A DNA stretch of 49,601 nucleotides from the NCBI RefSeq assembly GCF_004799445.1, contig NZ_SSNA01000212.1:1-49601 (forward strand), written 5' to 3'. A model generated the notes under the pieces. The model worked only from the letters and a program-made list of their open reading frames with translations, did not search any database and was not told where the DNA came from. This stretch comes from Bradyrhizobium sp. (GTDB lineage Bacteria > Pseudomonadota > Alphaproteobacteria > Rhizobiales > Xanthobacteraceae). Each line of letters begins with the position of its first letter. Within the stretch, counting starts at the first letter, position 1. The position numbers and the translations under genes are program-made. Below are positions 16,711 through 25,162 of this stretch, piece after piece.

Positions 16711-17706
16711 ATGCCGTTGCAGGCGCTGGGATATGTCGGGTTCGGCTCAGCCGCGCTGGACGATTGGCGGCAGTTCGGCACCGGACTGGTCGGCCTGCAG
16801 GCGGTGGAGCGCAGCCCGTCTTTGCTGGCGTTCCGGATGGACGACCGCAAGCAGCGCATCGTGGTCGACAAATCGTTGCCGGACGGCGAGCGTTTTTTCG
16901 GCTGGGAAGTGACCGATGCGGACGCGCTCGACGCACTCGCCGCGCGGCTTGAACAGGCGCAGATCGACGTCACGGCCGAGCCGCAGACACTTGCCGATAA
17001 CAGGCGCGTGCGCGGCCTGATTTCGTTCCGCGATCCCGCCGGCAATCGGCTGGAGGCGTTTTACGGCGCCGAGATCGCCGAGCAGCCATTCAGTCCGGGC
17101 CGTTCGATCTCCGGTTTCCGCACCGGCCCGCTCGGCCTCGGCCATGTCGTGCTGACGGTAAAGGACATCCATGCGGTGATGCCGTTCTACGTCGAGGTGC
17201 TCGGCTTCCGGCTTTCCGACTACATCGAGAAACCGTTTCGCGCCTACTTCTTTCACATCAATGCGCGGCATCATTCACTTGCGCTGATCGAGACCGGCAA
17301 CAACGGCATGCATCATCTGATGGTGGAGCTGTTCTCGCTCGACGACGTCGGCCAGGGCTACGACATCGCCTTGAACGAGGCTGAGCGCGTCAGCGTCACG
17401 CTCGGCCGTCACACCAACGACCTGATGACGTCGTTTTACGCCAAGACCCCCTCCGCGCTCATGATGGAATGCGGCTGGGGCGGCCGCGAGATCGATCCCG
17501 CGACCTGGCAGGCGGTCGAGATGCACGACGGCCCGAGCCTGTGGGGACATGAACGGGTCTGGCTGCCGCCGGCCGACCGCGAGGTGGCGCGCGAGATGCG
17601 GATGCGCGCCGCAGCCGCCGGCCTGCGGGCGCCGGTTCAGGTCATGGAGGGCAATTACAGGCTGATGTCGGGCACCTGCGCGTGGTGGGACGGGATGAAG
17701 GGGTAA
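16711..17706 (+). CDS. Type I extradiol ring-cleavage dioxygenase (BphC-like, VOC family)
   Basis: A 331-residue protein of two VOC repeats, resembling 2,3-dihydroxybiphenyl 1,2-dioxygenase. Iron ligands expected from BphC are present: His145 in LGLGHVVLTV, His202 in GMHHLMVEL and Glu253 in LMMECGWGG. Second-sphere residues match as well (His187 or His188 in NARHHSLAL, His234 in LGRHTND, Tyr243 in SFYAKTPS). The start at 16711 is chosen for GGGAGACG upstream and the conserved LGYVGFGS opening; a Met 45 bases earlier is less likely. It is divergent from the trpL promoter. No other catabolic genes surround it, so the aromatic substrate cannot be inferred. Confidence 0.88.
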   Translation: MPLQALGYVGFGSAALDDWRQFGTGLVGLQAVERSPSLLAFRMDDRKQRIVVDKSLPDGERFFGWEVTDADALDALAARLEQAQIDVTAEPQTLADNRRVRGLISFRDPAGNRLEAFYGAEIAEQPFSPGRSISGFRTGPLGLGHVVLTVKDIHAVMPFYVEVLGFRLSDYIEKPFRAYFFHINARHHSLALIETGNNGMHHLMVELFSLDDVGQGYDIALNEAERVSVTLGRHTNDLMTSFYAKTPSALMMECGWGGREIDPATWQAVEMHDGPSLWGHERVWLPPADREVAREMRMRAAAAGLRAPVQVMEGNYRLMSGTCAWWDGMKG

Positions 17707-17726
17707 GTGAAGAGGTTGCCGTGGTC

Positions 17727-19634
17727 CTACTTCCCATCCACCGAAAACGCCAACAGCACATTGCCCGGCATCGTGCCGAAGTTGGTGTAGCCTGAATTGA
17801 CGTAGAGCATGCCACCGGCAACGACGGCTCCGGGGCCGTCGAGCGAGCCGCCATGCGCCGGCGCACCGTTGACGGTCTGATAGTCCTGCATCGTGTCGAC
17901 GTCCCAGATGGCCTCGCCGGTCTTCGCAGCATAGGCGCGCAGGTGGCCGTCGAGCCCGCCGGAAAACACGACGCCCGGGATCGCCGTGACCGCCGCCGAC
18001 TGTGCCGGGCTACAGCCCGGCCGATCGTTGCAACCGGGATGCGGCGTGTGCCACACGATCTCGCCGGTGGCGAGTTTCAAGGCAAAAAGCCCGCCACCGG
18101 CGCGCGGGTCCATCTTCAACTCACCCGGCCCGAAGATCGATTTCTGACCGCCGGGCGTTCCCGCCGCCACTCTTTGCAAGCCGATATCCGAGACGGCGAC
18201 ATAGATGTTCTCGTCGTCGGTGGCCATGCCCCATTGCACGCCGCCAAGCGTGCCGCCCTGGCCGACGCGCCGTTGCCACAGCACGGCGCCGTCATGATCA
18301 GGATCGAGCGCGTGCACCATGCCGGATTTCTGCCCCGCGATCAGCGCGCGCTTGCCCTCGGGTAGATCGACGAGGATCGCGGACGAGCCGAAGTCGAAAT
18401 CGGGACCTTTGGCATCCGGACAGTTGCTGCGATACTGCGTGGTGCACGCAACATTGTAGGCATCACGCTCGGTCATCTGTCGCGACCATTTGAGCTTTCC
18501 GCTCGTCGTGTCGAACGCGATGAAGGCGTCGGAAGTGTCCTGGGCTGGATTCGAATAGCTGTCGCCCGTAGTCGCGTAGATCGTGTTCGCCTTGAGATCG
18601 ACCGTCGGCGCCGACCAGATCGCGCCGCCCGAGGGTCCGAACAGCTGGACGCCGATTGAACTGATGCCCTGCGCTTGCGCGGGCGGTGAGACGTAAGCGC
18701 GCCACTTGACCTCGCCTGTGCCCACATCGAGTGCGGCGATGAGTCCGCGGAAGGTGCAGCAGGAGTAGCGCGGATCGGCTGCCAGCGCTTCCTCCAGGGA
18801 GGAGACCGGCACGTAAAGAACGCCATCGGCCAATGCAGGTGCGCCCGTGATCATGGCCGCCTGATGCTCCTCGACGCGCCGCTTCCACAAAAGTTTGCCG
18901 GTATCGGCGTCGAGCGCATAGGCATGGCCACGCTGATCACCGAAATAGGCCGTTGTGCCACGTGCGTCCTCACCGATGGTAATCGCCGTGCGCACGCCGA
19001 ATCCTGCATCGAACATCCAGCGTTGGCAGCCGGTTTTTGCATCGAGCGCATAGACCTTGCCGCCGGCACTGCCGACGAACACCCGGCCGCCAAAAACGGT
19101 CGGCTGCGCGTAGGCCCTGACGTCGCTCGGGAATCCGAACGACCATTTCAACTTCAGGCGCGGAACATCGTCCGGCGCAAGTTGGGCCTGGTCTGCAGGC
19201 TGGAAGCGATGCTGGCGGATGTCGACACCCCAACCGTTCCAGCGCGGCAGGGACGTTTCGCTCAGCACAGGAGCCGGCTCGCGGCAGCTCGAATCCGGTA
19301 GCACCGGAGGCGGCGCCGCTGGACCTCCCGCCAGGAACCGCACGACGTCGCCGATCTGGCCTCGACTCAAATCCCGACCCTGCTGACTCATCATCCCATA
19401 GGCCAGAGCGAAGCCGATCCGCTCCGGCGAGAGGAGACGCAGAGCATTCCTGTCCGGCGCGCGCGCCACCCCACCCTCATGGCATGTGGCGCAACGCTCC
19501 CGATAGAGCGCTTCGCCCGACGACGAAGCCATCTCCTCGGCATGGGATGGCATGGCAGCGGTGGCGAGAATGAGTCCGATCGAAAACGACAGGGACGAAA
19601 AGACCGCACGCCGGATACGGGACCAGGATGACAT
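17727..19634 (-). CDS. Cytochrome c-PQQ quinoprotein dehydrogenase (polyvinyl-alcohol dehydrogenase-like)
   Basis: A 635-residue periplasmic enzyme. It has a signal peptide (SIGLILATAAMPSHAEE), an N-terminal cytochrome c domain with CATCH at 48-52 and a likely axial Met in GMMSQQG, and then an eight-bladed PQQ beta-propeller from about residue 120. The propeller has repeated blade motifs of the form VYALDAKTG..RW, AYALDADTGKLLWK, FALKLATGEIVW and RAYAAKTGEAIWD. Vicinal Cys292-Cys293 (RYSCCTFRG) match the disulphide under PQQ in quinoprotein alcohol dehydrogenases. Cytochrome-first order fits the PVA dehydrogenase branch rather than methanol dehydrogenase. The start at 19634 has AAGGAAC upstream. 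The actual alcohol substrate is unknown. Confidence 0.85.
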   Translation of the reverse strand: MSSWSRIRRAVFSSLSFSIGLILATAAMPSHAEEMASSSGEALYRERCATCHEGGVARAPDRNALRLLSPERIGFALAYGMMSQQGRDLSRGQIGDVVRFLAGGPAAPPPVLPDSSCREPAPVLSETSLPRWNGWGVDIRQHRFQPADQAQLAPDDVPRLKLKWSFGFPSDVRAYAQPTVFGGRVFVGSAGGKVYALDAKTGCQRWMFDAGFGVRTAITIGEDARGTTAYFGDQRGHAYALDADTGKLLWKRRVEEHQAAMITGAPALADGVLYVPVSSLEEALAADPRYSCCTFRGLIAALDVGTGEVKWRAYVSPPAQAQGISSIGVQLFGPSGGAIWSAPTVDLKANTIYATTGDSYSNPAQDTSDAFIAFDTTSGKLKWSRQMTERDAYNVACTTQYRSNCPDAKGPDFDFGSSAILVDLPEGKRALIAGQKSGMVHALDPDHDGAVLWQRRVGQGGTLGGVQWGMATDDENIYVAVSDIGLQRVAAGTPGGQKSIFGPGELKMDPRAGGGLFALKLATGEIVWHTPHPGCNDRPGCSPAQSAAVTAIPGVVFSGGLDGHLRAYAAKTGEAIWDVDTMQDYQTVNGAPAHGGSLDGPGAVVAGGMLYVNSGYTNFGTMPGNVLLAFSVDGK

Positions 19635-19776
19635 CGTCGTTCCTTCTTGGCGAGGTTTCACCAGTACCCGTCGATCAACGTGATCGAACCGCGCGCGATC
19701 TGGCTTAGCAGACCACGGAAACGTCGTCACGCCGATTCAATCTGAGCGTGCAAGTTGCCGCCACTCGGCAACCACG

Positions 19777-20685
19777 TCAAGCGATCTGCTCGCGATAACA
19801 ACCGTGTTGGATCTCTTCGATCAGGCTCCGCGCCTTCGGCTGCCAGCCGAGCTGCCGCGCCCGGACCGCGCGCACCCGGCTGTTCGAAGCCATCGTGTCC
19901 TCGGCGAGGCCCTCGCCCCATTCGGAGGTCGCCTCTGCCATCGACATCGCCGATGGTGCTCCCTCGTAACCCAGCATGCGATTGATGGCTTCGCAAATCT
20001 CGCGCATCGAATTTTCGCCGTTCTCGGCAAAGAAGAACGCTCCGGCGGCCGCTTTCTCGATCGCAAGTGCGTAGAGCGTCACCAGATCGTCGATGTGGAC
20101 GTTCGACCAGATGTTCTCGCCGGGTCCGGCGTGGGCCGCGCAACCTCGTTTTCTGGCAAGGCCGATGACCAGCGGCACCTGCATGCTGTGCGGCTCGATG
20201 CCATGGCCGAGGCCGTAGATCAGGCTCGGGCAGACGATGACCGGACGGCAGCCCTTGTCGCGGTACGAGAGAATGAGATCGTTCAACGCGACCCGGGCTG
20301 CGCGGGCGGGCGAAGGGGTGATCGGTGAAGTTTCGTCAAAGATCGCGTCAGATCGATGGCCCTTGGCGCGCGTGCCGACGATGCTCGATCCCGATGTGTG
20401 CATGAACAGCTTGCCGCTTCCGGCCAGCGCGCCAAGCAGGGCAGCGACCGCGCCGTTGTGATCGGCGCTCGCCGCATTGATGACGATGTCGGCGGCTTGT
20501 GCCGCTTGCGCCAGAAATTGCCCATCGTCCAGCGTTCCCAGCAACGGCTCGATGCCCCGGGCGCGAACCGCATCGGCCTTCTCCGGCGAGCGAACCAGGC
20601 CGGTCACCTGATGTCCGGCGGCCACGAGATGCGCGGCCACCGATCCGCCGATATAGCCGGACGCGCCTGTGCAGAAGACCTTCAT
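19777..20685 (-). CDS. Atypical extended SDR / NAD(P)-binding epimerase-like protein
   Basis: A 302-residue Rossmann protein with the dinucleotide motif GASGYIGGSV at residues 7-16 and extended-SDR features (ADIVINAAS, LFMHTSGSSIVG, PVIVCPSLIYGLG, NVHIDDLVTLYALAIEKA). The usual catalytic Tyr-x-x-x-Lys is not present at the expected place, which reads AARVALNDLIL. It may therefore be a binding or regulatory family member or use other residues. It precedes the quinoprotein gene on the same strand with a 142-base gap and follows the dienelactone hydrolase gene. Substrate unknown. Confidence 0.78.
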   Translation of the reverse strand: MKVFCTGASGYIGGSVAAHLVAAGHQVTGLVRSPEKADAVRARGIEPLLGTLDDGQFLAQAAQAADIVINAASADHNGAVAALLGALAGSGKLFMHTSGSSIVGTRAKGHRSDAIFDETSPITPSPARAARVALNDLILSYRDKGCRPVIVCPSLIYGLGHGIEPHSMQVPLVIGLARKRGCAAHAGPGENIWSNVHIDDLVTLYALAIEKAAAGAFFFAENGENSMREICEAINRMLGYEGAPSAMSMAEATSEWGEGLAEDTMASNSRVRAVRARQLGWQPKARSLIEEIQHGCYREQIA

Positions 20686-20775
20686 CGCAGCCCTTCAAGC
20701 GAGCATTGCCGGACCCGGGGTGATGGATACCGGCGGCAGCCTTCTCCCCCCATAGCGTCGTCTATGACAGGCACC

Positions 20776-21450
20776 TCACCCCAGATGCCTCCTGAAAAAG
20801 TCGGTGGCGCGGCCCCAGGCCAGTTCCGCCGCCTTGCGATCGTGCACCGACATGCGCTGCTCGTTGACGAAGGCGTGGTCGGCGTCGTAGCGGAACAGCT
20901 CAAGCGACTTGCCGGCGGCCTTCATGGCCTTCTCGAACGCATCGACCACCTGCGGCGTGCACCAGTCGTCCTTGCTAGCGAAATGCGCCTGCAGCGGAAT
21001 CTTCACATCGGCCGGCTTCGCCGCCGCCTCCGGCGGAATGCCGTAGAACACGACGCCCGCGGTCAGTTCGGGGATTTTGGTGGCGCCGATGATGGTGACC
21101 GCGCCACCGAGGCAGAAGCCGGTCAAGCCGACCTTGGCGCCGTTGCGAGCGAGATATTGCGCGGCGCCGCGCACCGTCTGCATGGTGGCGTCCATGAAGT
21201 CGAGTGAGTTCATTTCTTTGCCGGCGGCGTCGGTGTCGTGATACGGCACCACCTTGCCGTTATAGAGATCGGGCGCCAGCGCGTCGAAGCCGGCCACCGC
21301 GAAGCGGTCGCACAGCCCCTTGATCTGCTCCTGAAGCCCCCACCATTCCTGGATCACCACGACGCCCGGCGCGTTGCCGCGCGCGGCGTTGGCGAGATAG
21401 CCGTTGGCGTCCTTGCCGTCCGGACGTTTGAACGAGATGCTGGTGCCCAT
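20776..21450 (-). CDS. Dienelactone hydrolase family protein
   Basis: A 224-residue alpha/beta hydrolase of the dienelactone hydrolase family. The nucleophile is Cys113 in LTGFCLGGAV, the acid lies in HFASKDDWCTP and the His in YDADHAFVNE. The early strands GVVVIQEWWGLQEQIKGLCDR and DLYNGKVV are also typical. GGAGG lies 6 bases before ATG 21450, fixing the start. It might cleave dienelactone-type products, but no chlorocatechol genes are nearby, so general carboxylesterase roles are equally possible. Confidence 0.9.
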   Translation of the reverse strand: MGTSISFKRPDGKDANGYLANAARGNAPGVVVIQEWWGLQEQIKGLCDRFAVAGFDALAPDLYNGKVVPYHDTDAAGKEMNSLDFMDATMQTVRGAAQYLARNGAKVGLTGFCLGGAVTIIGATKIPELTAGVVFYGIPPEAAAKPADVKIPLQAHFASKDDWCTPQVVDAFEKAMKAAGKSLELFRYDADHAFVNEQRMSVHDRKAAELAWGRATDFFRRHLG

Positions 21451-21541
21451 GGATTCCTCCGGTGATGTTCTTGGGGGGCGATCGGCCGGCATTCTGTCCG
21501 CTGGGCGGGCGAGAAGCAATCGTGGACGGAATCACAATCGC

Positions 21542-21570
21542 AAAACAAAAAAGCCCCCGGAGGGGCTTTT
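21542..21570 (-). terminator. Rho-independent terminator after fbcH
   Basis: On the minus strand AAAAGCCCC (21570-21562) and GGGGCTTTT (21557-21549) form a 9-bp stem with a 4-base loop, followed by TTTTGTTTTG. It lies 24 bases after the fbcH stop codon and ends the fbcFH transcript. Confidence 0.9.
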
Positions 21571-21593
21571 CGAAGTCACAACCGTCGCCGACG

Positions 21594-23657
21594 TCAGTGC
21601 GCGTCAGCCCAGACCTTCTTCTTGGTAAAGTACATCAGGCCCGCAAAAATGATCAAGAACACGAAGACCTGCAGCCCAAGCCGCTTGCGGGCCTCCATAT
21701 GCGGCTCCGCCGCCCACATCAGGAACGTGGTGACGTCCTTGGCGTATTGCGCCACCGTTGCCGGCGAACCGTCGTCGAACGTGACCTGACCGTCGCTGAG
21801 CGGCTTCGGCATCTTGATGGAGTGACCGGGGAAATACTTGTTGTAGTAGGAGCCCTCGGGGATGGTCACCCCGGCGGGCGGCTTGTCCTCGAACCCCTGC
21901 AGGATGGCATCGACATAGTTCGGGCCCTGCTCCTGGAACGTGCTGAAGAAGTCGAACACGAATTTCGGAAAGCCGCGCTCGTAGGAGCGCGCCTTGGTGA
22001 TCAGCGACAAGTCCGGCGGCAACGCGCCGCCATTGGCCGCGCGCGCAGCCTGCTCGTTGGGGAATGGCGAGGGGAAGTAGTCGGCCGGCCGGCCCGGCCG
22101 CTCGAACATTTCGCCCTGATCGTTGGGACCGTCCTTGATCTTGTATTCGCCAGCAAATGCCGTCGCCTGCGCGGCCGTATAGCCGGGACCGCCGGGATCG
22201 GCGAGGTTGCGGAACGCGATATAGGACAGCGCGTGGCAGGCGGAACAGACTTCCTTGTAGACCTTCAGCCCGCGCTGCATCGCCCCGCGATCGAAGGTGC
22301 CGAACGGACCGGCAAACGACCATTTCTGCGACGGCGGCGTGGCCTCCTCCTCGGCCCGGGCATTCTGTGCGCTGCCGGCAAACAGCGCGCCTGCAAGCGC
22401 CAGCACGATCACCGTCGATACCGCCGACTTGCTTCCGTACTTGGCGAGCACATCGTCGGCGATCGAGTTGGGGATCGGCCTCGGCTTTTCGATCCGGCTC
22501 AGCAGCGGCAGCAGGATCAGGAAATAGGCGAAGTAGCAGAACGTCAAAATACGCCCGGCGATGACATAGATCCCTTCCGGCGGCTGCGCGCCGAGATAGC
22601 CCAACAGCACGCAGACCACGACGAAGATCCAGAAGAATTGCTTCGCCAAGGGGCGGTACCGGGACGAGCGCGTCCTGGCGGAATCGAGCCAGGGCAGGAA
22701 CGCCAACACGATGATCGCCGCGAACATCGCCGTCACGCCCGCGAGCTTGTTGGGGATCGAGCGCAGGATCGCGTAGAACGGCAGGTAATACCACTCCGGC
22801 ACGATATGCGCCGGCGTCACGCCGGGATTGGCGGGAATGTAGTTGTCGGCGTCGCCGAGATAGTTCGGCATGTAGAAGATGAACCACGCGAAGAACAGCA
22901 GGAAGCAGGAGACGCCGAACCCATCCTTGATGGTCGCGTAGGGCGTGAACGGCACGGTATCCTTTTCGGTCTTGGCCTCGACGCCGGCCGGATTGTTCTG
23001 CCCCGCGACATGCAGCGCCCAGACGTGCAGCACGACCACGCCGGCGATCACGAACGGCAACAGGTAATGCAGCGAGAAGAAGCGGTTCAGCGTCGGATTG
23101 CCGACCGAGTAGCCGCCCCACAGCAGCGTCACGATGCTGTCACCGACGTAAGGCACGGCCGAGAACAGGTTGGTGATGACGGTGGCGCCCCAGAAGCTCA
23201 TCTGGCCCCACGGCAGCACGTAGCCCATGAAGCCGGTCGCCATCATCAAGAGGTAGATGATGACGCCGAGAATCCACAGCACCTCGCGCGGCTCCTTGTA
23301 CGATCCGTAATACAGGCCGCGGAACATGTGGACGTAGACCGCGAGAAAGAACATCGAGGCGCCGCTGGCATGCATGTTGCGGAGCAGCCAGCCGTAGTTG
23401 ACGTCGCGCACGATGCTTTCGACCGACCTGAAGGCCACCGAGGCCTCCGGCGTGTAGTGCATCGCCAGGATCACGCCGGTCACGATCTGCACTCCGAGCA
23501 TCATCGAAAGGATGGCACCGAAGGTCCACCAGTAGTTCAGGTTGCGCGGCGTCGGATAGGCCACGAACGAGGAGTGCATGAGACCGAAAATCGGGAGACG
23601 CCGTTCAATCCATTTCACGGCGGGATTGGTCGGCTGGTAGTCGGATGGTCCGCTCAT
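21594..23657 (-). CDS. fbcH: Fused cytochrome b / cytochrome c1 precursor of the bc1 complex
   Basis: A 687-residue polyprotein giving the cytochrome b and c1 subunits of ubiquinol:cytochrome c reductase. Residues 1 to about 410 are cytochrome b: MHYTPEASVAF, NMHASGASMFF and FSLHYLLPFVI with the haem histidines, the PEWY Qo-site motif in IVPEWYYLPFY, and eight membrane spans. Near residue 433 an internal signal segment (VIVLALAGALFAGSAQNARA) precedes the c1 domain with haem motif CSACH at 471-475. A C-terminal anchor, VFVFLIIFAGLMYF, follows. The fused, post-translationally cleaved form is established in Bradyrhizobium. It lies downstream of the Rieske gene as fbcFH. Identity is certain. Confidence 0.98.
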   Translation of the reverse strand: MSGPSDYQPTNPAVKWIERRLPIFGLMHSSFVAYPTPRNLNYWWTFGAILSMMLGVQIVTGVILAMHYTPEASVAFRSVESIVRDVNYGWLLRNMHASGASMFFLAVYVHMFRGLYYGSYKEPREVLWILGVIIYLLMMATGFMGYVLPWGQMSFWGATVITNLFSAVPYVGDSIVTLLWGGYSVGNPTLNRFFSLHYLLPFVIAGVVVLHVWALHVAGQNNPAGVEAKTEKDTVPFTPYATIKDGFGVSCFLLFFAWFIFYMPNYLGDADNYIPANPGVTPAHIVPEWYYLPFYAILRSIPNKLAGVTAMFAAIIVLAFLPWLDSARTRSSRYRPLAKQFFWIFVVVCVLLGYLGAQPPEGIYVIAGRILTFCYFAYFLILLPLLSRIEKPRPIPNSIADDVLAKYGSKSAVSTVIVLALAGALFAGSAQNARAEEEATPPSQKWSFAGPFGTFDRGAMQRGLKVYKEVCSACHALSYIAFRNLADPGGPGYTAAQATAFAGEYKIKDGPNDQGEMFERPGRPADYFPSPFPNEQAARAANGGALPPDLSLITKARSYERGFPKFVFDFFSTFQEQGPNYVDAILQGFEDKPPAGVTIPEGSYYNKYFPGHSIKMPKPLSDGQVTFDDGSPATVAQYAKDVTTFLMWAAEPHMEARKRLGLQVFVFLIIFAGLMYFTKKKVWADAH

Positions 23658-23722
23658 GATGCGATCCCTGGGGAAATAGGACGACGCGACGGGCTCAAGT
23701 CTCGGATACCGGATCCTAAGGC

Positions 23723-24250
23723 TCAGCCAATCTGGATTTTGCTGTCGGAAACGAACTGATAGGGCGGCACCGGCAGGTTGGCCGGCGCGGGTCCCTGGCG
23801 AATACGACCGGAGGAGTCGTATTGCGAGCCGTGGCAGGGGCAGAAGAAGCCGTCGTAATTGCCCTCATGGGCGATCGGGATGCAGCCAAGATGAGTGCAG
23901 ATGCCGATCACGACCAGCCACTGATCGTGGCCTTCCTTGACCCGGGATTGGTCGGTTGCAGGATCTGGCAGGCTTGCGACAGGCACCGCGCGGGCCTCGT
24001 CGACCTGCTTCTTGGTACGGTTCATGATGTAGATCGGCTTGCCCCGCCAGAACACCTTGATGTCCTGCCCTGAGGCAATCGGCGCCAGATCGACTTCGAT
24101 CGGCGCGCCGGCCGCAATCGTCGAGGCGTCCGGATTCATCTGGGAAATGAACGGCCAGAGCGTGACCACTCCGCCGACGGCGGCGGCAGCTCCCGTTGCA
24201 ACAAAGAGGAAATCACGGCGTGTCGGTTCCGCCGAAGACGCTGTCGTCAC
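23723..24250 (-). CDS. fbcF: Rieske iron-sulphur subunit of the bc1 complex
   Basis: A 175-residue Rieske protein carrying electrons from ubiquinol to cytochrome c1. It has a Tat signal-anchor TRRDFLFVATGAAAAVGGVV. The [2Fe-2S] ligands are in CTHLGC (about residue 117) and CPCHGS (about 136), and the GPAPANLPVPPY loop closes the fold. I used the GTG at 24250, preceded by AAAGGG, because the protein then begins just before the Tat motif as in homologues. It is the first gene of fbcFH, 65 bases upstream of fbcH, and divergent from trmL. Confidence 0.96.
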   Translation of the reverse strand: MTTASSAEPTRRDFLFVATGAAAAVGGVVTLWPFISQMNPDASTIAAGAPIEVDLAPIASGQDIKVFWRGKPIYIMNRTKKQVDEARAVPVASLPDPATDQSRVKEGHDQWLVVIGICTHLGCIPIAHEGNYDGFFCPCHGSQYDSSGRIRQGPAPANLPVPPYQFVSDSKIQIG

Positions 24251-24519
24251 GATTCCATACCCTTTCTCGGCTGCAGCCGGTGGAACCGCCCCAGGCAGCG
24301 CATAAACGACACCCAAGGGAGGCTGCCGGCGCCCGCGACCCCCGCGGCGGCAGAAAGACCACTTTTTCTCACCCAATCGGGCGGAACAAGCAGTCCAGAA
24401 TCGTTCTATTGGCACCCTTGCCGGACGAGCGCAAGCCCGCTATCGGCTGGCCGGCGTGCAATGCACTAATTGATGATTTATCCGGACATTTCGCGGGAGA
24501 CCCGAAGGGCCGTCACCAC

Positions 24520-25005
24520 ATGCAGATTGCGCTTTTCCAGCCCGACATTCCCCAGAACACGGGCACGATTCTTCGGCTTTGCGCATGCCTGGACGTGGCG
24601 GCCCACATCATCGAGCCCGCGGGTTTCCCGGTGTCGGACCGGCATTTTCGCCGCGCGGGCATGGATTATCTCGACCAGGTGACCCTGATGCGCCACGACT
24701 CGTGGCCAAAATTCGAGCAATGGCGTAACGAAAAAGCCTACCGGCTGATCCTGTTCACAACCAAGGGGGCCAGCTCCTATCTTGATTATGAATATGGCTT
24801 GAACGACATCCTGCTGTTCGGGCGCGAATCCGCTGGCGTCCCGGACGAGGTCGCCGCCGCGGCCGACGCCCAGCTGGTGATACCGATCAAGCCAGGGCTG
24901 CGATCACTCAATATTGCGATGGCCGCCGCGATGGCTTTGGGCGAGGCCTTGCGGCAAACCAGTGCTCCGATTCCGAAGTTCGCAAATGATCGCGGCGACC
25001 TCTGA
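24520..25005 (+). CDS. trmL: tRNA (cytidine(34)-2'-O)-methyltransferase TrmL
   Basis: SPOUT-class enzyme of 161 residues that 2'-O-methylates the wobble base of tRNA-Leu. Seen: MQIALFQPDIPQNTGTILRLCACLDV (N-terminal motif 1), LLFGRESAGVP (motif 2) and IPIKPGLRSLNIAMAAAMALGEALRQ (motif 3 with the SAM-binding trefoil knot). The C-terminal tail TSAPIPKFANDRGDL lies inside the first of two long hairpins, so the stop codon and about the last 15 codons are provided by the repeat element. Start 24520 is the first Met of the conserved fold. Confidence 0.94.
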   Translation: MQIALFQPDIPQNTGTILRLCACLDVAAHIIEPAGFPVSDRHFRRAGMDYLDQVTLMRHDSWPKFEQWRNEKAYRLILFTTKGASSYLDYEYGLNDILLFGRESAGVPDEVAAAADAQLVIPIKPGLRSLNIAMAAAMALGEALRQTSAPIPKFANDRGDL

Positions 25006-25036
25006 TACGAACTTCGGAATCATAGGGAGCACTGGT
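24958..25036. repeat. Long hairpin element 1, overlapping the trmL 3' end
   Basis: The arms ACCAGTGCTCC / GGAGCACTGGT (11 bp perfect) and ATTCCGAAGTTCG / CGAACTTCGGAAT (13 bp perfect) enclose a loop with ATGAT...GGCGACCTCTGATA. The trmL stop codon is within the loop. It is related to the next element by loop sequence and layout. Confidence 0.9.
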
Positions 25037-25049
25037 AACCTAATGTTTT

Positions 25050-25128
25050 CTGGTGCGGTTTTTGAATTTGAAGTTCCTATGATGAGGTTGCAGCGACACT
25101 GATAGGAACTTCAAATTCACCGCACCAG
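25050..25128. repeat. Long hairpin element 2, upstream of hemF
   Basis: The arms CTGGTGCGG / CCGCACCAG (9 bp perfect) and TGAATTTGAAGTTCCTA / TAGGAACTTCAAATTCA (17 bp perfect) enclose a loop with ATGAGG...GCGACACTGATA. The loop resembles element 1 while the stems differ on both arms. It ends 34 bases before the hemF start. Confidence 0.9.
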
Positions 25129-25162
25129 TCCCGGGATCGGCCCGCGGGGTCAGGTATTGTAA

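Noticed and set aside
21604..23121. 505-codon frame on the minus strand overlapping fbcH
   Set aside because: It is the shifted frame of fbcH with Arg/Ala-rich composition and no hydrophobic helices.
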